From contig JAMCSN010000082.1 of assembly GCA_023381535.1 (NCBI GenBank), forward strand, positions 8,510-72,509: 64,000 bases of DNA, in the 5' to 3' direction. The translations under genes and the position numbers were made by a program. Numbering within the stretch: position 1 is the stretch's first letter; each line of letters opens with the position of its first letter. This document shows positions 27,468-38,151 of this stretch, one piece after another. The stretch comes from Bacteroidota bacterium. GTDB lineage: Bacteria; Bacteroidota; Ignavibacteria; Ignavibacteriales; Melioribacteraceae. The notes beneath the pieces are model-generated. The model was given only the letters and a program-made list of their open reading frames with translations. It ran no database searches and had not been told where the DNA came from.

Positions 27468-28385
27468 ATGGCATTATCCAGCAATGAAGAAAAGAAAGAA
27501 ACAAAGAAACCGGTTGTTAAAACTCAAAAGCAAAAGTTTATTGAGTTCTGGAAAAATTTGTTGTTCGCAGCTGTTGCTGCATTCCTAATCAAAACATTTT
27601 TTATTGAAACGTCCCGCGTACCAACCGGTTCGATGGAAAGTACGATTATGGTTGGTGATTTCCTCTTTGTGAATAAATTCATCTATGGATCTTCGTCACC
27701 CAGAAGTATTCCATTTACAGATATTGCGCTTCCTTATTTTCAACTTCCGGCAATTCATGAGCCGCGCCGAGGCGATATTGTGGTGTTCGAATATCCTGGC
27801 GACAGAGACGATTTGAATGCTGCCGAGATTACAAACTATGTGAAACGGTGTATCGGTGTTCCGGGAGATACGATAGAAATTGTTGACAAAGTAGTTTTTG
27901 TGAATGGGAAGGAAGCACATCGCCCGGCACACATTCAATACATAAATAATTATTGCACACCGAAGGGAATTCCAAACCCGCGTATCTTTCCTAAGGGCAG
28001 TGAATTCAACGAAGATAATTACGGACCGATTGTTGTCCCAAGAAAAGGTCAAGTGATTAACTTAACAACGGACAACGTTGAAAAGTGGCGCATAATTATC
28101 GATCGGGAATTGGGAAGGTTGGCTGTTACTGTTGAAGGCAATCAAGTTATGATTGACGGCAAGCCGGTAAAATCTTACACGCTCACAAAAGATTACTACT
28201 TCATGATGGGTGATAACCGCGACGACAGCGCCGACAGCAGATTCTGGGGTTTTGTACCTCGCGATAAAATTGCCGGAGAAGCATTCTTGATCTATTGGTC
28301 GTGGGACCCAAGCATTCCGTTCTCGGATTTTTTCAATCTTCTCGGCTCGGTTAGACTGGGAAGAATTGCAAAATTAGTCCATTGA
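27468..28385 (+). CDS. lepB: Signal peptidase I
   Basis: 305-residue inner-membrane protease that releases exported proteins. One N-terminal membrane segment (about 28-45) precedes the catalytic Ser in RVPTGSMESTI; the catalytic Lys lies in NYVKRCIGVPGD; the conserved box GDNRDDSADSRFWGFV follows. It should process the signal peptides of the many exported proteins here. Confidence 0.96.
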   Translation: MALSSNEEKKETKKPVVKTQKQKFIEFWKNLLFAAVAAFLIKTFFIETSRVPTGSMESTIMVGDFLFVNKFIYGSSSPRSIPFTDIALPYFQLPAIHEPRRGDIVVFEYPGDRDDLNAAEITNYVKRCIGVPGDTIEIVDKVVFVNGKEAHRPAHIQYINNYCTPKGIPNPRIFPKGSEFNEDNYGPIVVPRKGQVINLTTDNVEKWRIIIDRELGRLAVTVEGNQVMIDGKPVKSYTLTKDYYFMMGDNRDDSADSRFWGFVPRDKIAGEAFLIYWSWDPSIPFSDFFNLLGSVRLGRIAKLVH

Positions 28386-28412
28386 GATTTCGGTTTAAAC
28401 TTTGCTATCTTG
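28382..28412 (+). promoter_or_regulatory. Putative promoter of the subtilase gene
   Basis: TTG at 28382-28384, a 21-base spacer, TATCTTG at 28406-28412, then 26 bases to the ATG. The TTG overlaps the lepB stop codon. Confidence 0.35.
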
Positions 28413-28438
28413 TTTTTACAAAAAGCGAAAGGTGAACG

Positions 28439-30433
28439 ATGAAATATTTGTTTTCTTTTTTGATTGGACTGATTTTGTTGTCAACCTTGAACGCGCAGAC
28501 AAAATATTTTATCTACTTTAAAGACAAAGGCGTTTCTCCTTCCACTAAACTTGAAAAGACTTCATCGCTTTACAAACTTGCGGAGGAAGAACTTTCATCC
28601 AAAGCCATCGAACGACGCAAAGCTGTCATGGGCGATAACTACATCACGTACGAAGACCTTCCGCTCAATGATGGTTATGTTGATCAAATAAAAAGTCTCG
28701 GCGTTAAAATTGAAAACCTGCTGAAATGGTTTAATGCCGTTACGTCTTATCTCTCGGCGGAACAGATAAATCAAATTAGAAATTTGCCGTTCGTTCAAAA
28801 AGTTGTCCCAGTCGGCATTTTTTATTTTGACAGTAATGAATCGAACGTACCTTTTCAGCCGCAACCGACCAACTCGTTGAAGAAATCATCTTACTCATTA
28901 GATTACGGCGCATCATTAACTCAAGACACACTTTCTGATATTCCAACCGTGCATGACCTCGGGATTACCGGTGCTGGAGTTACAATCGGTCTGCTCGATT
29001 CGGGATTCCGTTGGAAGACACATCCGGCTTTTAACCAAATAAAAATTTTGAAAGAATATGATTTTGTTCAACATGATTCCGTAACAGCAAACCAAACCGG
29101 CGACAGCGGCGATCAAGACAGTCATGGCACGTCGGTACTTTCTATTATCGGCGGATTCGCTCCCGGCTATTTGATCGGACCGGCATTCAACGCAAACTAC
29201 ATTTTAGCTAAAACAGAATATGTGCCCACAGAAACTCACGTGGAAGAAGATAACTACGCTGTTGCGTTGGAATGGATGGAAGGATTGGGAGTTGATATTA
29301 CAAGCAGTTCGCTTGGTTACAGCGAGTTTGATCCCGGGCAGACATCATATACATATGCCGATATGAACGGACAAACTACAATTGTTGCCAAAGCAGCCAA
29401 CCTTGCATTTGATAGAGGAGTTACAACTTTTTCTGCTGCCGGTAACGAAGGTAATAATGCTTGGCATTATATTGTTTCACCCGGCGACGCACCGAATATG
29501 ATAACCGTTGGTGCTGTTGATAGAAATAATCTTTTAGCTTCGTTCAGCAGCCGAGGTCCAACTTCGGACGGCAGAATCAAACCGGAAGTTTGTGCGATGG
29601 GAATTTCCGACGTGAGTGCTAGGGCAGGAACTACGATTTACAGCACGGGTAGCGGAACATCGTTTGCAACACCAATTGCTGCGGGAGTAGGCGCTTTGCT
29701 GAAATCCGTTTACCCGCATTTAACAAACCGTCAGATCAGAAAAACATTTATAGAATGCGGAGACCGAGTTTCTTCTCCAGATAACAATTACGGCTACGGT
29801 TTAATTTCTGCTGCGAGAGTAGTTGCTTTTCCGAATCTCAGTTCTAACAACAACATTTTCAATCTGAACAAAATATTTATTAACGCAAATGGCGTTAATT
29901 CTCAAACGGTTGTGCTGAAATATAAAATAGGAAATGGTTCGGCACAGTCAGTCTCTATGAATTATGACGGCAAAATAAAATATAATTATAGCCTTCCACT
30001 TGCGACAAGCGGAGATTCGGTTAAATTTTATTTTCAGTACCAAACCAACAGCAGTGCAATCGTTAGAGAACCGTCTGTTGGGGCTTATGTTTTCACCTAT
30101 GGTGATCTATTAATTAGCTACGATCCGAAAAAGACAATTGTAGAACAAGTACCAACCGATTATTCGCTGGTTCAAAATTATCCGAATCCGTTTAATCTTG
30201 GTACCCGGATTGAATTTTACTCGCCGGTTAATTCGCAAGCCGACGTCAGAATTTACAATTCGCTTGGCCAGTCAGTACGAACGCTTTTTGCCGGGCAAGC
30301 GGTTTCTGGCAAAAATTCTTTGCTTTGGGATGGACGAAACGATAACGGGCAAGTTGTTGCAAGCGGCCCATATTTTTACGTCTTGAAGATTCAAGGGAAT
30401 ATTTTGACGAAGAAAATGATTCTGCTGAAATGA
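28439..30433 (+). CDS. Secreted subtilisin-like protease with type IX secretion tail
   Basis: 664 residues: signal peptide ending NAQ; an N-terminal propeptide-like region (KAIERRKAVMG...); an S8 domain with Asp in GLLDSGFRW, His in DSHGTSVL and Ser in GTSFATPIAAG; then a beta-rich spacer; and a C-terminal T9SS sorting domain (YPNPFNLGTRIEF, ending LTKKMILLK). It is probably a surface or secreted protein-degrading enzyme. The stop overlaps the next start (ATGA). Confidence 0.94.
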   Translation: MKYLFSFLIGLILLSTLNAQTKYFIYFKDKGVSPSTKLEKTSSLYKLAEEELSSKAIERRKAVMGDNYITYEDLPLNDGYVDQIKSLGVKIENLLKWFNAVTSYLSAEQINQIRNLPFVQKVVPVGIFYFDSNESNVPFQPQPTNSLKKSSYSLDYGASLTQDTLSDIPTVHDLGITGAGVTIGLLDSGFRWKTHPAFNQIKILKEYDFVQHDSVTANQTGDSGDQDSHGTSVLSIIGGFAPGYLIGPAFNANYILAKTEYVPTETHVEEDNYAVALEWMEGLGVDITSSSLGYSEFDPGQTSYTYADMNGQTTIVAKAANLAFDRGVTTFSAAGNEGNNAWHYIVSPGDAPNMITVGAVDRNNLLASFSSRGPTSDGRIKPEVCAMGISDVSARAGTTIYSTGSGTSFATPIAAGVGALLKSVYPHLTNRQIRKTFIECGDRVSSPDNNYGYGLISAARVVAFPNLSSNNNIFNLNKIFINANGVNSQTVVLKYKIGNGSAQSVSMNYDGKIKYNYSLPLATSGDSVKFYFQYQTNSSAIVREPSVGAYVFTYGDLLISYDPKKTIVEQVPTDYSLVQNYPNPFNLGTRIEFYSPVNSQADVRIYNSLGQSVRTLFAGQAVSGKNSLLWDGRNDNGQVVASGPYFYVLKIQGNILTKKMILLK

Positions 30434-31086
30434 GAAGGGTTGACATGCCTGACATCATCCACGCGGAACAAATTGAATACTTAAGAAAACTGAGATTGCC
30501 GGAAGACCCGTTGATCTTAGAGATGGAAGACTTTGCCGCCGCTAATAAAGTTCCAATACTTGATTGGAAATCCGCTGAACTTCTGGAACTGATAATTCAA
30601 ATCCAAAAGCCGAAAAACGTTTTAGAAATTGGGACTGCAATCGGCTACTCATCAATAAAAATAGCGCGACTGCTGCGCAAAAATGCATCGCTGAATACAA
30701 TTGAAAAAAGTAAACCCAACATCAAATTGGCGAAAGGTTTTATTAAGAGAGCTAAACTCGGATCGATAATTAACATTATTGAAGGCGATGCGCTGAAAGT
30801 TATGCCGCGGTTAGATAAAGTTTACGACTTCATTTTTCTTGACGCCGATAAACAAGATTATGAAAAACTATTTCTGCTTTCGTTAATGATTCTAAAAAAA
30901 GGCGGCGTCATTTTCGTTGATAACCTCTTATGGAAAGGTTATGCCGCAGCAAAGTCAGTCCCAACTGAATATCAGAATTCTACAAGAATAATCCGCGAGT
31001 TCAATAACACATTTCTAAACAGTACGGCAATTAAGTCCGCTATTATACCAGTTGGCGACGGCATCGGCATTGGGATCAAAGTCTAA
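30430..31086 (+). CDS. SAM-dependent O-methyltransferase (family 3)
   Basis: 218 residues. The SAM site is VLEIGTAIGYSSI, followed by IEGDALKVMPRL and DFIFLDADKQDY, the metal-binding pattern of the catechol/caffeoyl-CoA and tRNA-modifying YrrM/TrmR group. The substrate could be a small phenol or wobble uridine of tRNA; sequence alone does not decide. The ATG overlaps the protease stop; a second possible start is MPDIIHAEQ. Confidence 0.87.
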   Translation: MRRVDMPDIIHAEQIEYLRKLRLPEDPLILEMEDFAAANKVPILDWKSAELLELIIQIQKPKNVLEIGTAIGYSSIKIARLLRKNASLNTIEKSKPNIKLAKGFIKRAKLGSIINIIEGDALKVMPRLDKVYDFIFLDADKQDYEKLFLLSLMILKKGGVIFVDNLLWKGYAAAKSVPTEYQNSTRIIREFNNTFLNSTAIKSAIIPVGDGIGIGIKV

Positions 31087-31088
31087 CA

Positions 31089-31505
31089 TTGGTTAAGACA
31101 TCGGAAATATTAAACGCAGTTGATAAACTTTCCGGCGGAAGGATAAATTTCCGCGACGACTTGGAAAGGTTGATTGACCTTGCTGCTTCCAAAAACAAAA
31201 TGCAGCTTCTGGAAGAAATTTCTTTCAATGCAAAGTTTTCTGCTGGACTTCTAAATGTTGTTCAAAAGAAAAACAGTACTGTTGATGAGGAATATTTTAT
31301 AAAAGCTGTTGAGGAATACACTCAAGTCATTGAAAAGGTTAAGAATTTGCTTAGTGACTTGATCTCATCGGATTCGGAGTTCATACAATCGGTTTTTGCT
31401 GAAAAATATTTTCAACTTTCTCAGCAATCGCTTTCCAACCTAAATCTTCTTTGTTTCGATTTGAGCTATCTTAAACTTTACTTCAACGATGTGAAGAATA
31501 AATAG
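31089..31505 (+). CDS. Hypothetical helical protein
   Basis: 138 residues from TTG 31089, two bases after the methyltransferase stop. No family was recognised. The protein is predicted largely alpha-helical, acidic, with no membrane segment or signal; MQLLEEISFNAKFSAGLL and YTQVIEKVKNLLSDLISS look amphipathic. Tight spacing suggests co-transcription with the methyltransferase. Confidence 0.6.
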   Translation: MVKTSEILNAVDKLSGGRINFRDDLERLIDLAASKNKMQLLEEISFNAKFSAGLLNVVQKKNSTVDEEYFIKAVEEYTQVIEKVKNLLSDLISSDSEFIQSVFAEKYFQLSQQSLSNLNLLCFDLSYLKLYFNDVKNK

Positions 31506-31527
31506 TCGCTGGTTTGAATCATATCTT

Positions 31528-31564
31528 TAAAAAGAAAAGAGCTTGAAAGAAATCTTCCAAGCTC
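31528..31564 (-). terminator. Terminator of the Rrf2 gene
   Basis: On the minus strand a stem of gagcttg / caagctc, extended by four more pairs after a mismatch, is followed by ttttcttttt. It lies 24 bp past the Rrf2 stop. Confidence 0.65.
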
Positions 31565-31587
31565 CAAGCAAACTGAACTGTAATCAT

Positions 31588-32016
31588 TTATTTAACTCTT
31601 TTCAAAGTCTCCGAATATTTGTCAGCAACTTCTTGAACCGATTTGCTGGAAATGAGATTGTAAATTCGATTTCTCAAATCCGCCCATTCTTCATGAAGCG
31701 GACAAGGATTTTCATCAGAACATTCTTTCAATCCGGTAACACATTTCAAATTAATAACCGGACCCTCGACACGTTCAACGATTTCCAGTATCGAACTTTT
31801 TTTAGCGAGTTCAGTTATTTTGAATCCGCCGCCCCTGCCTTTGAATGAATCCACGTATCCGTATTTAGCCATTCGTTGCAAAATTTTTGCTAAATAATGA
31901 GCCGGTATGTCTTCTCTCTTTGCAATTTCGGAAGACATGATCAAGCTTTCTTTGGACTGGCGCGCCAAGAAGAGTATTGCTCTTATTGCGTATTCACCGG
32001 TTTTGGTATAAATCAT
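31588..32016 (-). CDS. Rrf2-family transcriptional regulator
   Basis: 142 residues: winged helix (MIYTKTGEYAIRAILFLA, IPAHYLAKILQRMAKYGYV), wing GRGGGFKI, and a three-Cys cluster C-x7-C-x5-C (CVTGLKECSDENPC) as in the [2Fe-2S] regulators IscR, NsrR and RsrR. It probably senses iron-sulfur status, NO or redox state and controls its own promoter; the target genes are not evident. Confidence 0.9.
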   Translation of the reverse strand: MIYTKTGEYAIRAILFLARQSKESLIMSSEIAKREDIPAHYLAKILQRMAKYGYVDSFKGRGGGFKITELAKKSSILEIVERVEGPVINLKCVTGLKECSDENPCPLHEEWADLRNRIYNLISSKSVQEVADKYSETLKRVK

Positions 32017-32084
32017 TTAAGACCTCAAAGATTTATTTTGGTTAATGTATCATCAAAGACTTAGGGGAGCCTCTTATCCTTAAA

Positions 32085-32115
32085 TAAAAATAAGTAAATC
32101 GGAATGTTTTGTCAA
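32085..32115 (-). promoter_or_regulatory. Putative promoter of the Rrf2 gene
   Basis: On the minus strand TTG (32115-32113), a 20-base spacer and TATTTTTA (32092-32085). The leader between here and the ATG contains aaggataagaggctcccctaag, which has AGG/CCT half-sites and might be an operator. A 13-bp tandem duplication (ttaattctacggt) lies just upstream at 32118-32144. Confidence 0.5.
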
Positions 32116-32157
32116 TATTAATTCTACGGTTTAATTCTACGGTTAAGTAGCAAAAAC

Positions 32158-32790
32158 TTACTTTTTGATGTATTCAAAACTCTCTTTCAAATCGATATGA
32201 ATTCCGGCTTGATGAAGCGAGTCTTTTTCTCCGTTAATTTTTTTTACATGATCGATAGGAACGAGACATTCTATCTTTGGCGCGGGCTCATATAGTGAAT
32301 TCCGAATCAACGCTGAGTACTTGGAGATAATATGATGAACAGTTTTTGATTGATCAAACCGGTAACTTATTTCGACATGCTGATACAAAAGTTTCTCAAT
32401 TACTATTGATGAACCAAAATTTTGGAATGACGCTTCGTAATAAGCTTTACCCAACGGACCAACGCCAAGCTTTGTGCCTCCAAAATATCTTACGACGACT
32501 GTAACAAGGTTAGTCAACTCGAAATGATTTTGCGCATTGTATATCCGGATTCCGGCGGTTCCGTTCGGCTCACCGTCATCGGAATATTTGAATTGTCCGT
32601 CAACAAATTTGTATGAATAACAATGATGGGTTGCGTCGTAAAATTTTTTTCGAATTGAGTTTAGAAAAGTACTGGCTTCGGCTTCGTTTTCAACCGGTTT
32701 AGAGATTGAAAGAAATGTTGAACCTTTCTCTTTTAATCTGAACTCGGATTCAGATTCCAGTGTTTTGATAGTAGAAGGAAGTTTCAGCAT
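32158..32790 (-). CDS. YigZ/IMPACT-family protein
   Basis: 210 residues. Family signature DDGEPNGTAGIRI and VVRYFGGTKLGVGPLGKAYYEA in the UPF0029 N-terminal domain, then a smaller C-terminal domain. YigZ proteins have been linked to proline dipeptidase or translation control, but the bacterial function is not settled. It is transcribed divergently from uvrA. Confidence 0.9.
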   Translation of the reverse strand: MLKLPSTIKTLESESEFRLKEKGSTFLSISKPVENEAEASTFLNSIRKKFYDATHHCYSYKFVDGQFKYSDDGEPNGTAGIRIYNAQNHFELTNLVTVVVRYFGGTKLGVGPLGKAYYEASFQNFGSSIVIEKLLYQHVEISYRFDQSKTVHHIISKYSALIRNSLYEPAPKIECLVPIDHVKKINGEKDSLHQAGIHIDLKESFEYIKK

Positions 32791-32869
32791 AATTTTTTAT
32801 ATCAATAAAAATTGATTTTAGCTCACGCAATTCTTAGAATAACCTTTCGAACTGCAGAAATTTATCTAA

Positions 32870-35701
32870 ATGGAATCTACAAATAAAATAATAATAAAAG
32901 GCGCACGCGAACACAATCTAAAGAATATTGATCTCGAAATTCCGCGCGACTCATTTGTTGTGATAACCGGTTTGTCCGGAAGCGGAAAATCGTCGTTAGC
33001 ATTCGATACGATTTATGCCGAAGGTCAACGACGATATATTGAATCGCTCTCCGCGTACGCGCGTCAATTCCTCGGCGTTCTTGAAAAACCGGATGTCGAT
33101 CTTATAGAAGGTTTAAGTCCGGCGATTTCAATCGAACAAAAATCTACTCACGGAAATCCCCGTTCAACGGTCGGTACTGTCACGGAAATTTATGATTACT
33201 TGAGATTGTTATACGCGCGCGTTGGAACGGTTCATTGTTACAATTGCGGAAGACCGGTTGAAAAACAATCGACGGATCAAATCATTGATTCCATCATTGA
33301 AAAGTTTCCCGAAAAAAGAGTAATGATTTTAGCGCCTGTCGTGAGAGGACGAAAAGGACATTACCGCGAACTCTTTCAAGAAATTTTAGCGGATGGATTC
33401 GTACGCGTCCGCATCGATGGTGAAATTACCGAACTAACAGAATCTCTGAAAGCTGATCGGTACAAAACTCATGATATCGAAATCGTTGTTGACCGGATAA
33501 AGGTAAATGAAAAAGCACGGCACAGAATTACAGAATCGATTGAAGTTGCGTTGAATTACGGAAACGGCAACATAATGGTGAACGATGGAGGTGAAGACTA
33601 CAACTACAGCCGCAACTTTGCGTGTGCCCATTGCGGAATCGGTTTTCCGGAACTTGCGCCGAACTCGTTCTCATTTAACTCACCGTACGGTTCTTGTCCG
33701 GATTGCGACGGACTGGGCGAGAAGAAAGAATTGGATATAAATCTGATTATTCCGGATTGGGAAAAATCGATTAACGAAGAAGCCCTAGCGCCGCTTGGTA
33801 AGCCGCGCAGTGTTTGGTTCTTCAATCAGCTTGAAGTCATTTCACAAAAATTTAATTTTAACTACGACACTCCTTTAAAAAATCTTTCTAAGGAACAACT
33901 TGATGTTTTAATGAACGGTACGAAAGAAAAAATTCCGTTTACTTATACGTACAGCGGCGGTAAGACAGTCACATACATGCACAAGTTCAACGGGTTGATT
34001 AATTACATCAAGCACTATTACGACAATACTTCTTCCAACAAAATCCGCGAATGGGCAGAATCGTTCATGAATACGTTAACGTGTTCCACTTGCAACGGAG
34101 GAAGGTTAAAGAAGGAATCGCTTTCGGTAACAATAAATGGTTTGAACATTGCAAGTGCTACGTCGCTTTCAATTGAAAAAGCGAAAACTTTTTTCTCTGC
34201 GCTCAAACTGAAACCGCGCGAAGCAATTATTGCACGACAAATTCTAAAGGAAATTAACTCGCGATTGGAATTTCTGCTGAACGTCGGCTTGGATTATCTA
34301 ACTCTTGATCGTTCCGCGAGAACACTTTCCGGCGGAGAGTCACAACGGATCAGATTGGCGACACAGATCGGTTCGCAATTAGCGGGAGTACTTTATGTTC
34401 TAGATGAACCGAGCATTGGTCTTCATCAAGCAGATAACATAAAACTGATAAACTCGCTTAAGGATCTTCGCGATCTCGGGAACACCGTAATAGTTGTTGA
34501 ACATGATCGCGAGACAATCGAGAACTCAGATTACATCGTTGATCTTGGACCGCGCGCCGGCGAGCACGGCGGCGAGGTCTGCATTCACGGTGATACTGAA
34601 GGAATCGTAAATTCAAAAAACGGTGAGCAGTCGCTAACGTTGGACTACCTAAAAAATAAAAAGCGGATTGAGTTCAAACCGGAAAGAAGAAAAGGCAATG
34701 GTAAATTCATCGAGCTTATCGGCGCAAAAGGGAATAATCTTAAAGATATTAAGTTAAAAATTCCTCTCGGTACTTTTACTTCGATTGCCGGCGTAAGCGG
34801 TTCCGGAAAATCTTCTCTCATCAATGAAACGCTCGTGAAGATTTTGATGAGAAAGATTTATGATTCCAAAGTTATGCCTCTGCCTTACGAAAAAATTAAA
34901 GGCCTCGAGAACATAGATAAGATAATCGAGATCGATCAATCGCCGATTGGTAGAACGCCGCGCTCGAATCCCGCAACGTACACAGGATTGTTTACACACA
35001 TCCGCGATCTGTTTGCTCAATTGCCTGAATCGAAGATGCGTGGGTACACACCGGGAAGGTTCAGTTTTAATGTCTCCGGCGGCAGATGCGACGAATGCGA
35101 AGGAGACGGACTGAAAAAAATCGAGATGAATTTTCTTCCCGATGTTTACGTTTTGTGCGAGGTTTGTAACGGCAAACGTTACAACCGCGAGACACTGGAA
35201 ATTTTGTACAAGACAAAATCGATTTCGGATATTTTGGAAATGCGCGTTGAGGACGCAGTTAATTTCTTCGAAGACCTTCCGGCGCTTCAAAGAAAAATAA
35301 AAGCCATTAATGATGTTGGTCTTGGTTATATTAAGTTGGGTCAGCAGGCAACAACTCTTTCCGGCGGCGAAGCGCAGCGCGTTAAGCTGGCAACGGAGTT
35401 GAGCAAAGTTGGAACCGGTAAGACAATTTACATCCTCGATGAACCAACAACCGGTTTGCATTTTGAAGATGTAAACATTTTATTGAAAGTGTTGAATCAG
35501 TTGGTTGATAAAGGCAACACCGTAATAGTTGTTGAACATAATCTTGACGTTATTAAAGTTGCTGATTATGTAGTTGATCTTGGTCCGGGAGGAGGAGAAC
35601 ACGGCGGAAATATAATTGCTGCCGGTACGCCCGAAGAAATTGCGGAGAACAATCAAAGCATTACCGGAAAATTTTTGAAGAAAGAATTGAAAAGGAAATA
35701 G
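32870..35701 (+). CDS. uvrA: Excinuclease ABC subunit A
   Basis: 943 residues. Damage-recognition ATPase of nucleotide excision repair. Two ABC modules are visible: Walker [10 protein letters not shown] and GVSGSGKSS, signatures LSGGESQR and LSGGEAQR, and Walker [11 protein letters not shown] and [10 protein letters not shown]. Zinc modules include CAHCGIGF with CPDCDG, and CDECEG with CEVCNG. uvrC is also in this window (53.1-55.0 kb), but uvrB is not. Confidence 0.98.
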   Translation: MESTNKIIIKGAREHNLKNIDLEIPRDSFVVITGLSGSGKSSLAFDTIYAEGQRRYIESLSAYARQFLGVLEKPDVDLIEGLSPAISIEQKSTHGNPRSTVGTVTEIYDYLRLLYARVGTVHCYNCGRPVEKQSTDQIIDSIIEKFPEKRVMILAPVVRGRKGHYRELFQEILADGFVRVRIDGEITELTESLKADRYKTHDIEIVVDRIKVNEKARHRITESIEVALNYGNGNIMVNDGGEDYNYSRNFACAHCGIGFPELAPNSFSFNSPYGSCPDCDGLGEKKELDINLIIPDWEKSINEEALAPLGKPRSVWFFNQLEVISQKFNFNYDTPLKNLSKEQLDVLMNGTKEKIPFTYTYSGGKTVTYMHKFNGLINYIKHYYDNTSSNKIREWAESFMNTLTCSTCNGGRLKKESLSVTINGLNIASATSLSIEKAKTFFSALKLKPREAIIARQILKEINSRLEFLLNVGLDYLTLDRSARTLSGGESQRIRLATQIGSQLAGVLYVLDEPSIGLHQADNIKLINSLKDLRDLGNTVIVVEHDRETIENSDYIVDLGPRAGEHGGEVCIHGDTEGIVNSKNGEQSLTLDYLKNKKRIEFKPERRKGNGKFIELIGAKGNNLKDIKLKIPLGTFTSIAGVSGSGKSSLINETLVKILMRKIYDSKVMPLPYEKIKGLENIDKIIEIDQSPIGRTPRSNPATYTGLFTHIRDLFAQLPESKMRGYTPGRFSFNVSGGRCDECEGDGLKKIEMNFLPDVYVLCEVCNGKRYNRETLEILYKTKSISDILEMRVEDAVNFFEDLPALQRKIKAINDVGLGYIKLGQQATTLSGGEAQRVKLATELSKVGTGKTIYILDEPTTGLHFEDVNILLKVLNQLVDKGNTVIVVEHNLDVIKVADYVVDLGPGGGEHGGNIIAAGTPEEIAENNQSITGKFLKKELKRK

Positions 35702-35709
35702 GAGATAAA

Positions 35710-36066
35710 ATGAAATCGACAGTAAATGAATTTAGAACTTACCGCGCAGAAATGAACGAAAGAATTCTAAACTCCGGTTTCAGAGACTTCAACAAATTTT
35801 TTGCTCTCGATAACAAAGCTTATATTGACGGCGCCTTGAACGCCAAGACGAAAGAACTAATGGGGCTTGCCGTTTCGATGGCGTTGCGATGCAACGATTG
35901 CATTCTGTATCACGTCGATAGGTCGATTCAAGAAGGCGCAACACAACAGGAACTATACGAAACATTTAATGTTGCGCTTATTGTCGGCGGATCGATTGTA
36001 ATTCCTCACTTGCGTTATGCCGTCGAAAAAATGGATGAAATTTTTGCCGAGAAAAATAAAAAATGA
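35710..36066 (+). CDS. AhpD-like carboxymuconolactone decarboxylase-family protein
   Basis: 118 residues with RCNDCILYHVDRSIQEGAT, the CxxCxxxH active site of AhpD-type thiol oxidoreductases. Likely a small redox or antioxidant protein; the name of the family is historical and does not imply decarboxylation. It starts 9 bp after uvrA and its end overlaps the next ATG. Confidence 0.85.
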   Translation: MKSTVNEFRTYRAEMNERILNSGFRDFNKFFALDNKAYIDGALNAKTKELMGLAVSMALRCNDCILYHVDRSIQEGATQQELYETFNVALIVGGSIVIPHLRYAVEKMDEIFAEKNKK

Positions 36067-37424
36067 AACGTAAACTTTTATTAGCTAACCGAATTGTAAC
36101 TGCTGATGCTAAGAACACCGTACTTCGTAACCATGCGGTTGAAATTATTGAAGGAAAGGTTGAAAGAATCGTTTCACTCAAAGATGTAAATATCTCTAAG
36201 TACGATGGTGAAGTTTTGGATTATTCCCGTTACACGCTGATACCCGGATTTGTTCAAACACACATTCACCTATGTCAAACCTTGTTTCGCGGTTTGGCGG
36301 ATGATATGGAATTGCTCGATTGGCTTCAGAAAAGAATTTTCCCTTTCGAAAATGCCCACACAAAAAATTCTCTTCGTGTTTCTGTGCGCCTTGGTTTGCA
36401 CGATTTGCTTTCCGGCGGCACCACAACAATCTTGGATATGGGAACGCTGCGTCATCAAGAAGTGATATTTGAAGAATTGATTTGGAGCGGCATTCGAGCA
36501 TTTTCGGGTAATTGCATGATGGATCAAAACGAACTGTATCCTTCATTCAGGGAAACAACTGATTGGAATCTGAAAATGACGCATGATTTGGCTAAGACCT
36601 ATCATGATTCGAACGGCGGAAAAGTTAAGTTTGGTTTTGCACCGCGGTTTGTTTTATCATGCACGGAAAAACTTCTCAAAGAAACCAAGGAGATGATGAA
36701 AGAATTTCCCAGCTCGATTTTTCATACACATTCTTCTGAAAATCAAAAAGAAGTTGAGACCGTTCGAAAATTAACCGGAAAAGAAAATATCGAATACTTC
36801 AATTCAATCGGCGTGCTCGATTCCTACACGGTGCTGGCTCACTGCATCCATCTGAATGATAGTGAAATTAAATCGCTGAAAAACAATTCTGTTCGCGTTG
36901 CTCACTGCCCGTCCTCAAATCTGAAACTCGGTTCTGGAATTGCTGAGGTTCCGCGATTTATTAAAGAAGGGATTTCAGTTTCGCTCGGTGCAGATGGCGC
37001 GCCGTGCAACAACACGTTGAGCGTCTTCACTGAAATGCGTCACTCTGCATTGATTCAGAAACCGATTCACGGGCCTACTGCGATGGATGCGTTAACTGTT
37101 TTCCGATTGGCAACTATCGAAGGTGCGAAAGCGCTTCACGTTGAAAATGAAATCGGAAGTATTGAAGTCGGAAAGAAAGCCGATTTGGTTCTGCTCGATC
37201 TTGAAAAGGCAGATCAGCCGATTCAAGAAATTAACGCTCATGGGCTTACTGAAGATGACCGGATTTATTCTGCTATCGTGTATTCGGCTTCAAAAGAAAA
37301 TGTTAAAGCCGTGTTGATCGACGGAAAATTAGTTTCTGAAAACGGCAATTGTCTGCTCTACGATGAGAACGAACTCATTGCCGAAGGGAAAAAAGAACTC
37401 ACTGAACTGTTGAAAAGAAACTGA
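36063..37424 (+). CDS. Amidohydrolase (adenosine-derivative deaminase / MtaD-like)
   Basis: 453 residues with the amidohydrolase metal ligands: HIHLCQT, HTHSSEN, LAHCIHL and GADGAPCNN. This pattern is typical of the S-adenosylhomocysteine / 5'-methylthioadenosine / 5'-deoxyadenosine deaminase and chlorohydrolase group. The likely substrate is an adenosine by-product of SAM metabolism, but guanine or triazine-type substrates cannot be excluded. ATGA overlap with the AhpD-like gene. Confidence 0.85.
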   Translation: MKRKLLLANRIVTADAKNTVLRNHAVEIIEGKVERIVSLKDVNISKYDGEVLDYSRYTLIPGFVQTHIHLCQTLFRGLADDMELLDWLQKRIFPFENAHTKNSLRVSVRLGLHDLLSGGTTTILDMGTLRHQEVIFEELIWSGIRAFSGNCMMDQNELYPSFRETTDWNLKMTHDLAKTYHDSNGGKVKFGFAPRFVLSCTEKLLKETKEMMKEFPSSIFHTHSSENQKEVETVRKLTGKENIEYFNSIGVLDSYTVLAHCIHLNDSEIKSLKNNSVRVAHCPSSNLKLGSGIAEVPRFIKEGISVSLGADGAPCNNTLSVFTEMRHSALIQKPIHGPTAMDALTVFRLATIEGAKALHVENEIGSIEVGKKADLVLLDLEKADQPIQEINAHGLTEDDRIYSAIVYSASKENVKAVLIDGKLVSENGNCLLYDENELIAEGKKELTELLKRN

Positions 37425-37464
37425 AACGGTTCATCATATGTAAAAACGGTAAATAGGAATTCTA

Positions 37465-38058
37465 TTGAAAATAATATTTGCTACGCAGAACAAAGGAAAG
37501 GCTGAAGAAGTAAAAGCATTGTTTGCAAACTCACCGTTCGAAATAATTTCTCTCTACGACCTCGGAAATAATATTGACGTTCCTGAAACCGGCGCAACAT
37601 TTCAAGAGAACGCCCACATAAAAGCAAAGACGATTTATAAAATTTACAACGTTCCGGTTATCGCTGACGATTCCGGTTTAGCTATTGAACAGCTTGACGG
37701 AAGACCCGGTGTGTACTCTGCGCGTTACGCCGGGGAGAAGTGTACTTACGACGATAACAATATAAAAGTTATTGGTGAGCTTAAAGATTTTTCGGAACCG
37801 CATCGAGCAAAATTTATAAGCTATACAGTTTTCTACGACGGCAAAAACGAAATTGAAGCCATTGGTGAATTAAACGGACGCATCATAAAAGAACCGCGCG
37901 GTAAAAACGGGTTTGGTTACGATCCCATATTTATTCCGGACGGATTCGATCGGACAATTTCGGAATTGGAACTCGATGAGAAAAATAAAATTAGTCACCG
38001 GGCAAAATCAATCGCCCCAATGAAAGAGCAATTGATGAAACTTCATGAGCGCAAATAA
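37465..38058 (+). CDS. rdgB: XTP/dITP diphosphatase (RdgB/HAM1)
   Basis: 197 residues from a TTG start. House-cleaning pyrophosphatase that removes non-canonical purine nucleotides. Motifs: FATQNKGKAEEV, DDSGLAIEQLDGRPGVYSARYAG, and FGYDPIF, then the SHRAKS end. Confidence 0.95.
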   Translation: MKIIFATQNKGKAEEVKALFANSPFEIISLYDLGNNIDVPETGATFQENAHIKAKTIYKIYNVPVIADDSGLAIEQLDGRPGVYSARYAGEKCTYDDNNIKVIGELKDFSEPHRAKFISYTVFYDGKNEIEAIGELNGRIIKEPRGKNGFGYDPIFIPDGFDRTISELELDEKNKISHRAKSIAPMKEQLMKLHERK

Positions 38059-38151
38059 ATTCGACGTCATTCGTGCGGCGTAAAATTTTCTCTCTTGAAG
38101 CTTTGACATAAATTAATTACTAATTGTTCAAGTAGTTGAGGACTTTGTTCT

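Noticed and set aside
32118..32144. Operator made of the 13-bp tandem repeat ttaattctacggt
   Set aside because: It lies upstream of the -33 box of the Rrf2 promoter and is not palindromic; a simple local duplication is enough to explain it.
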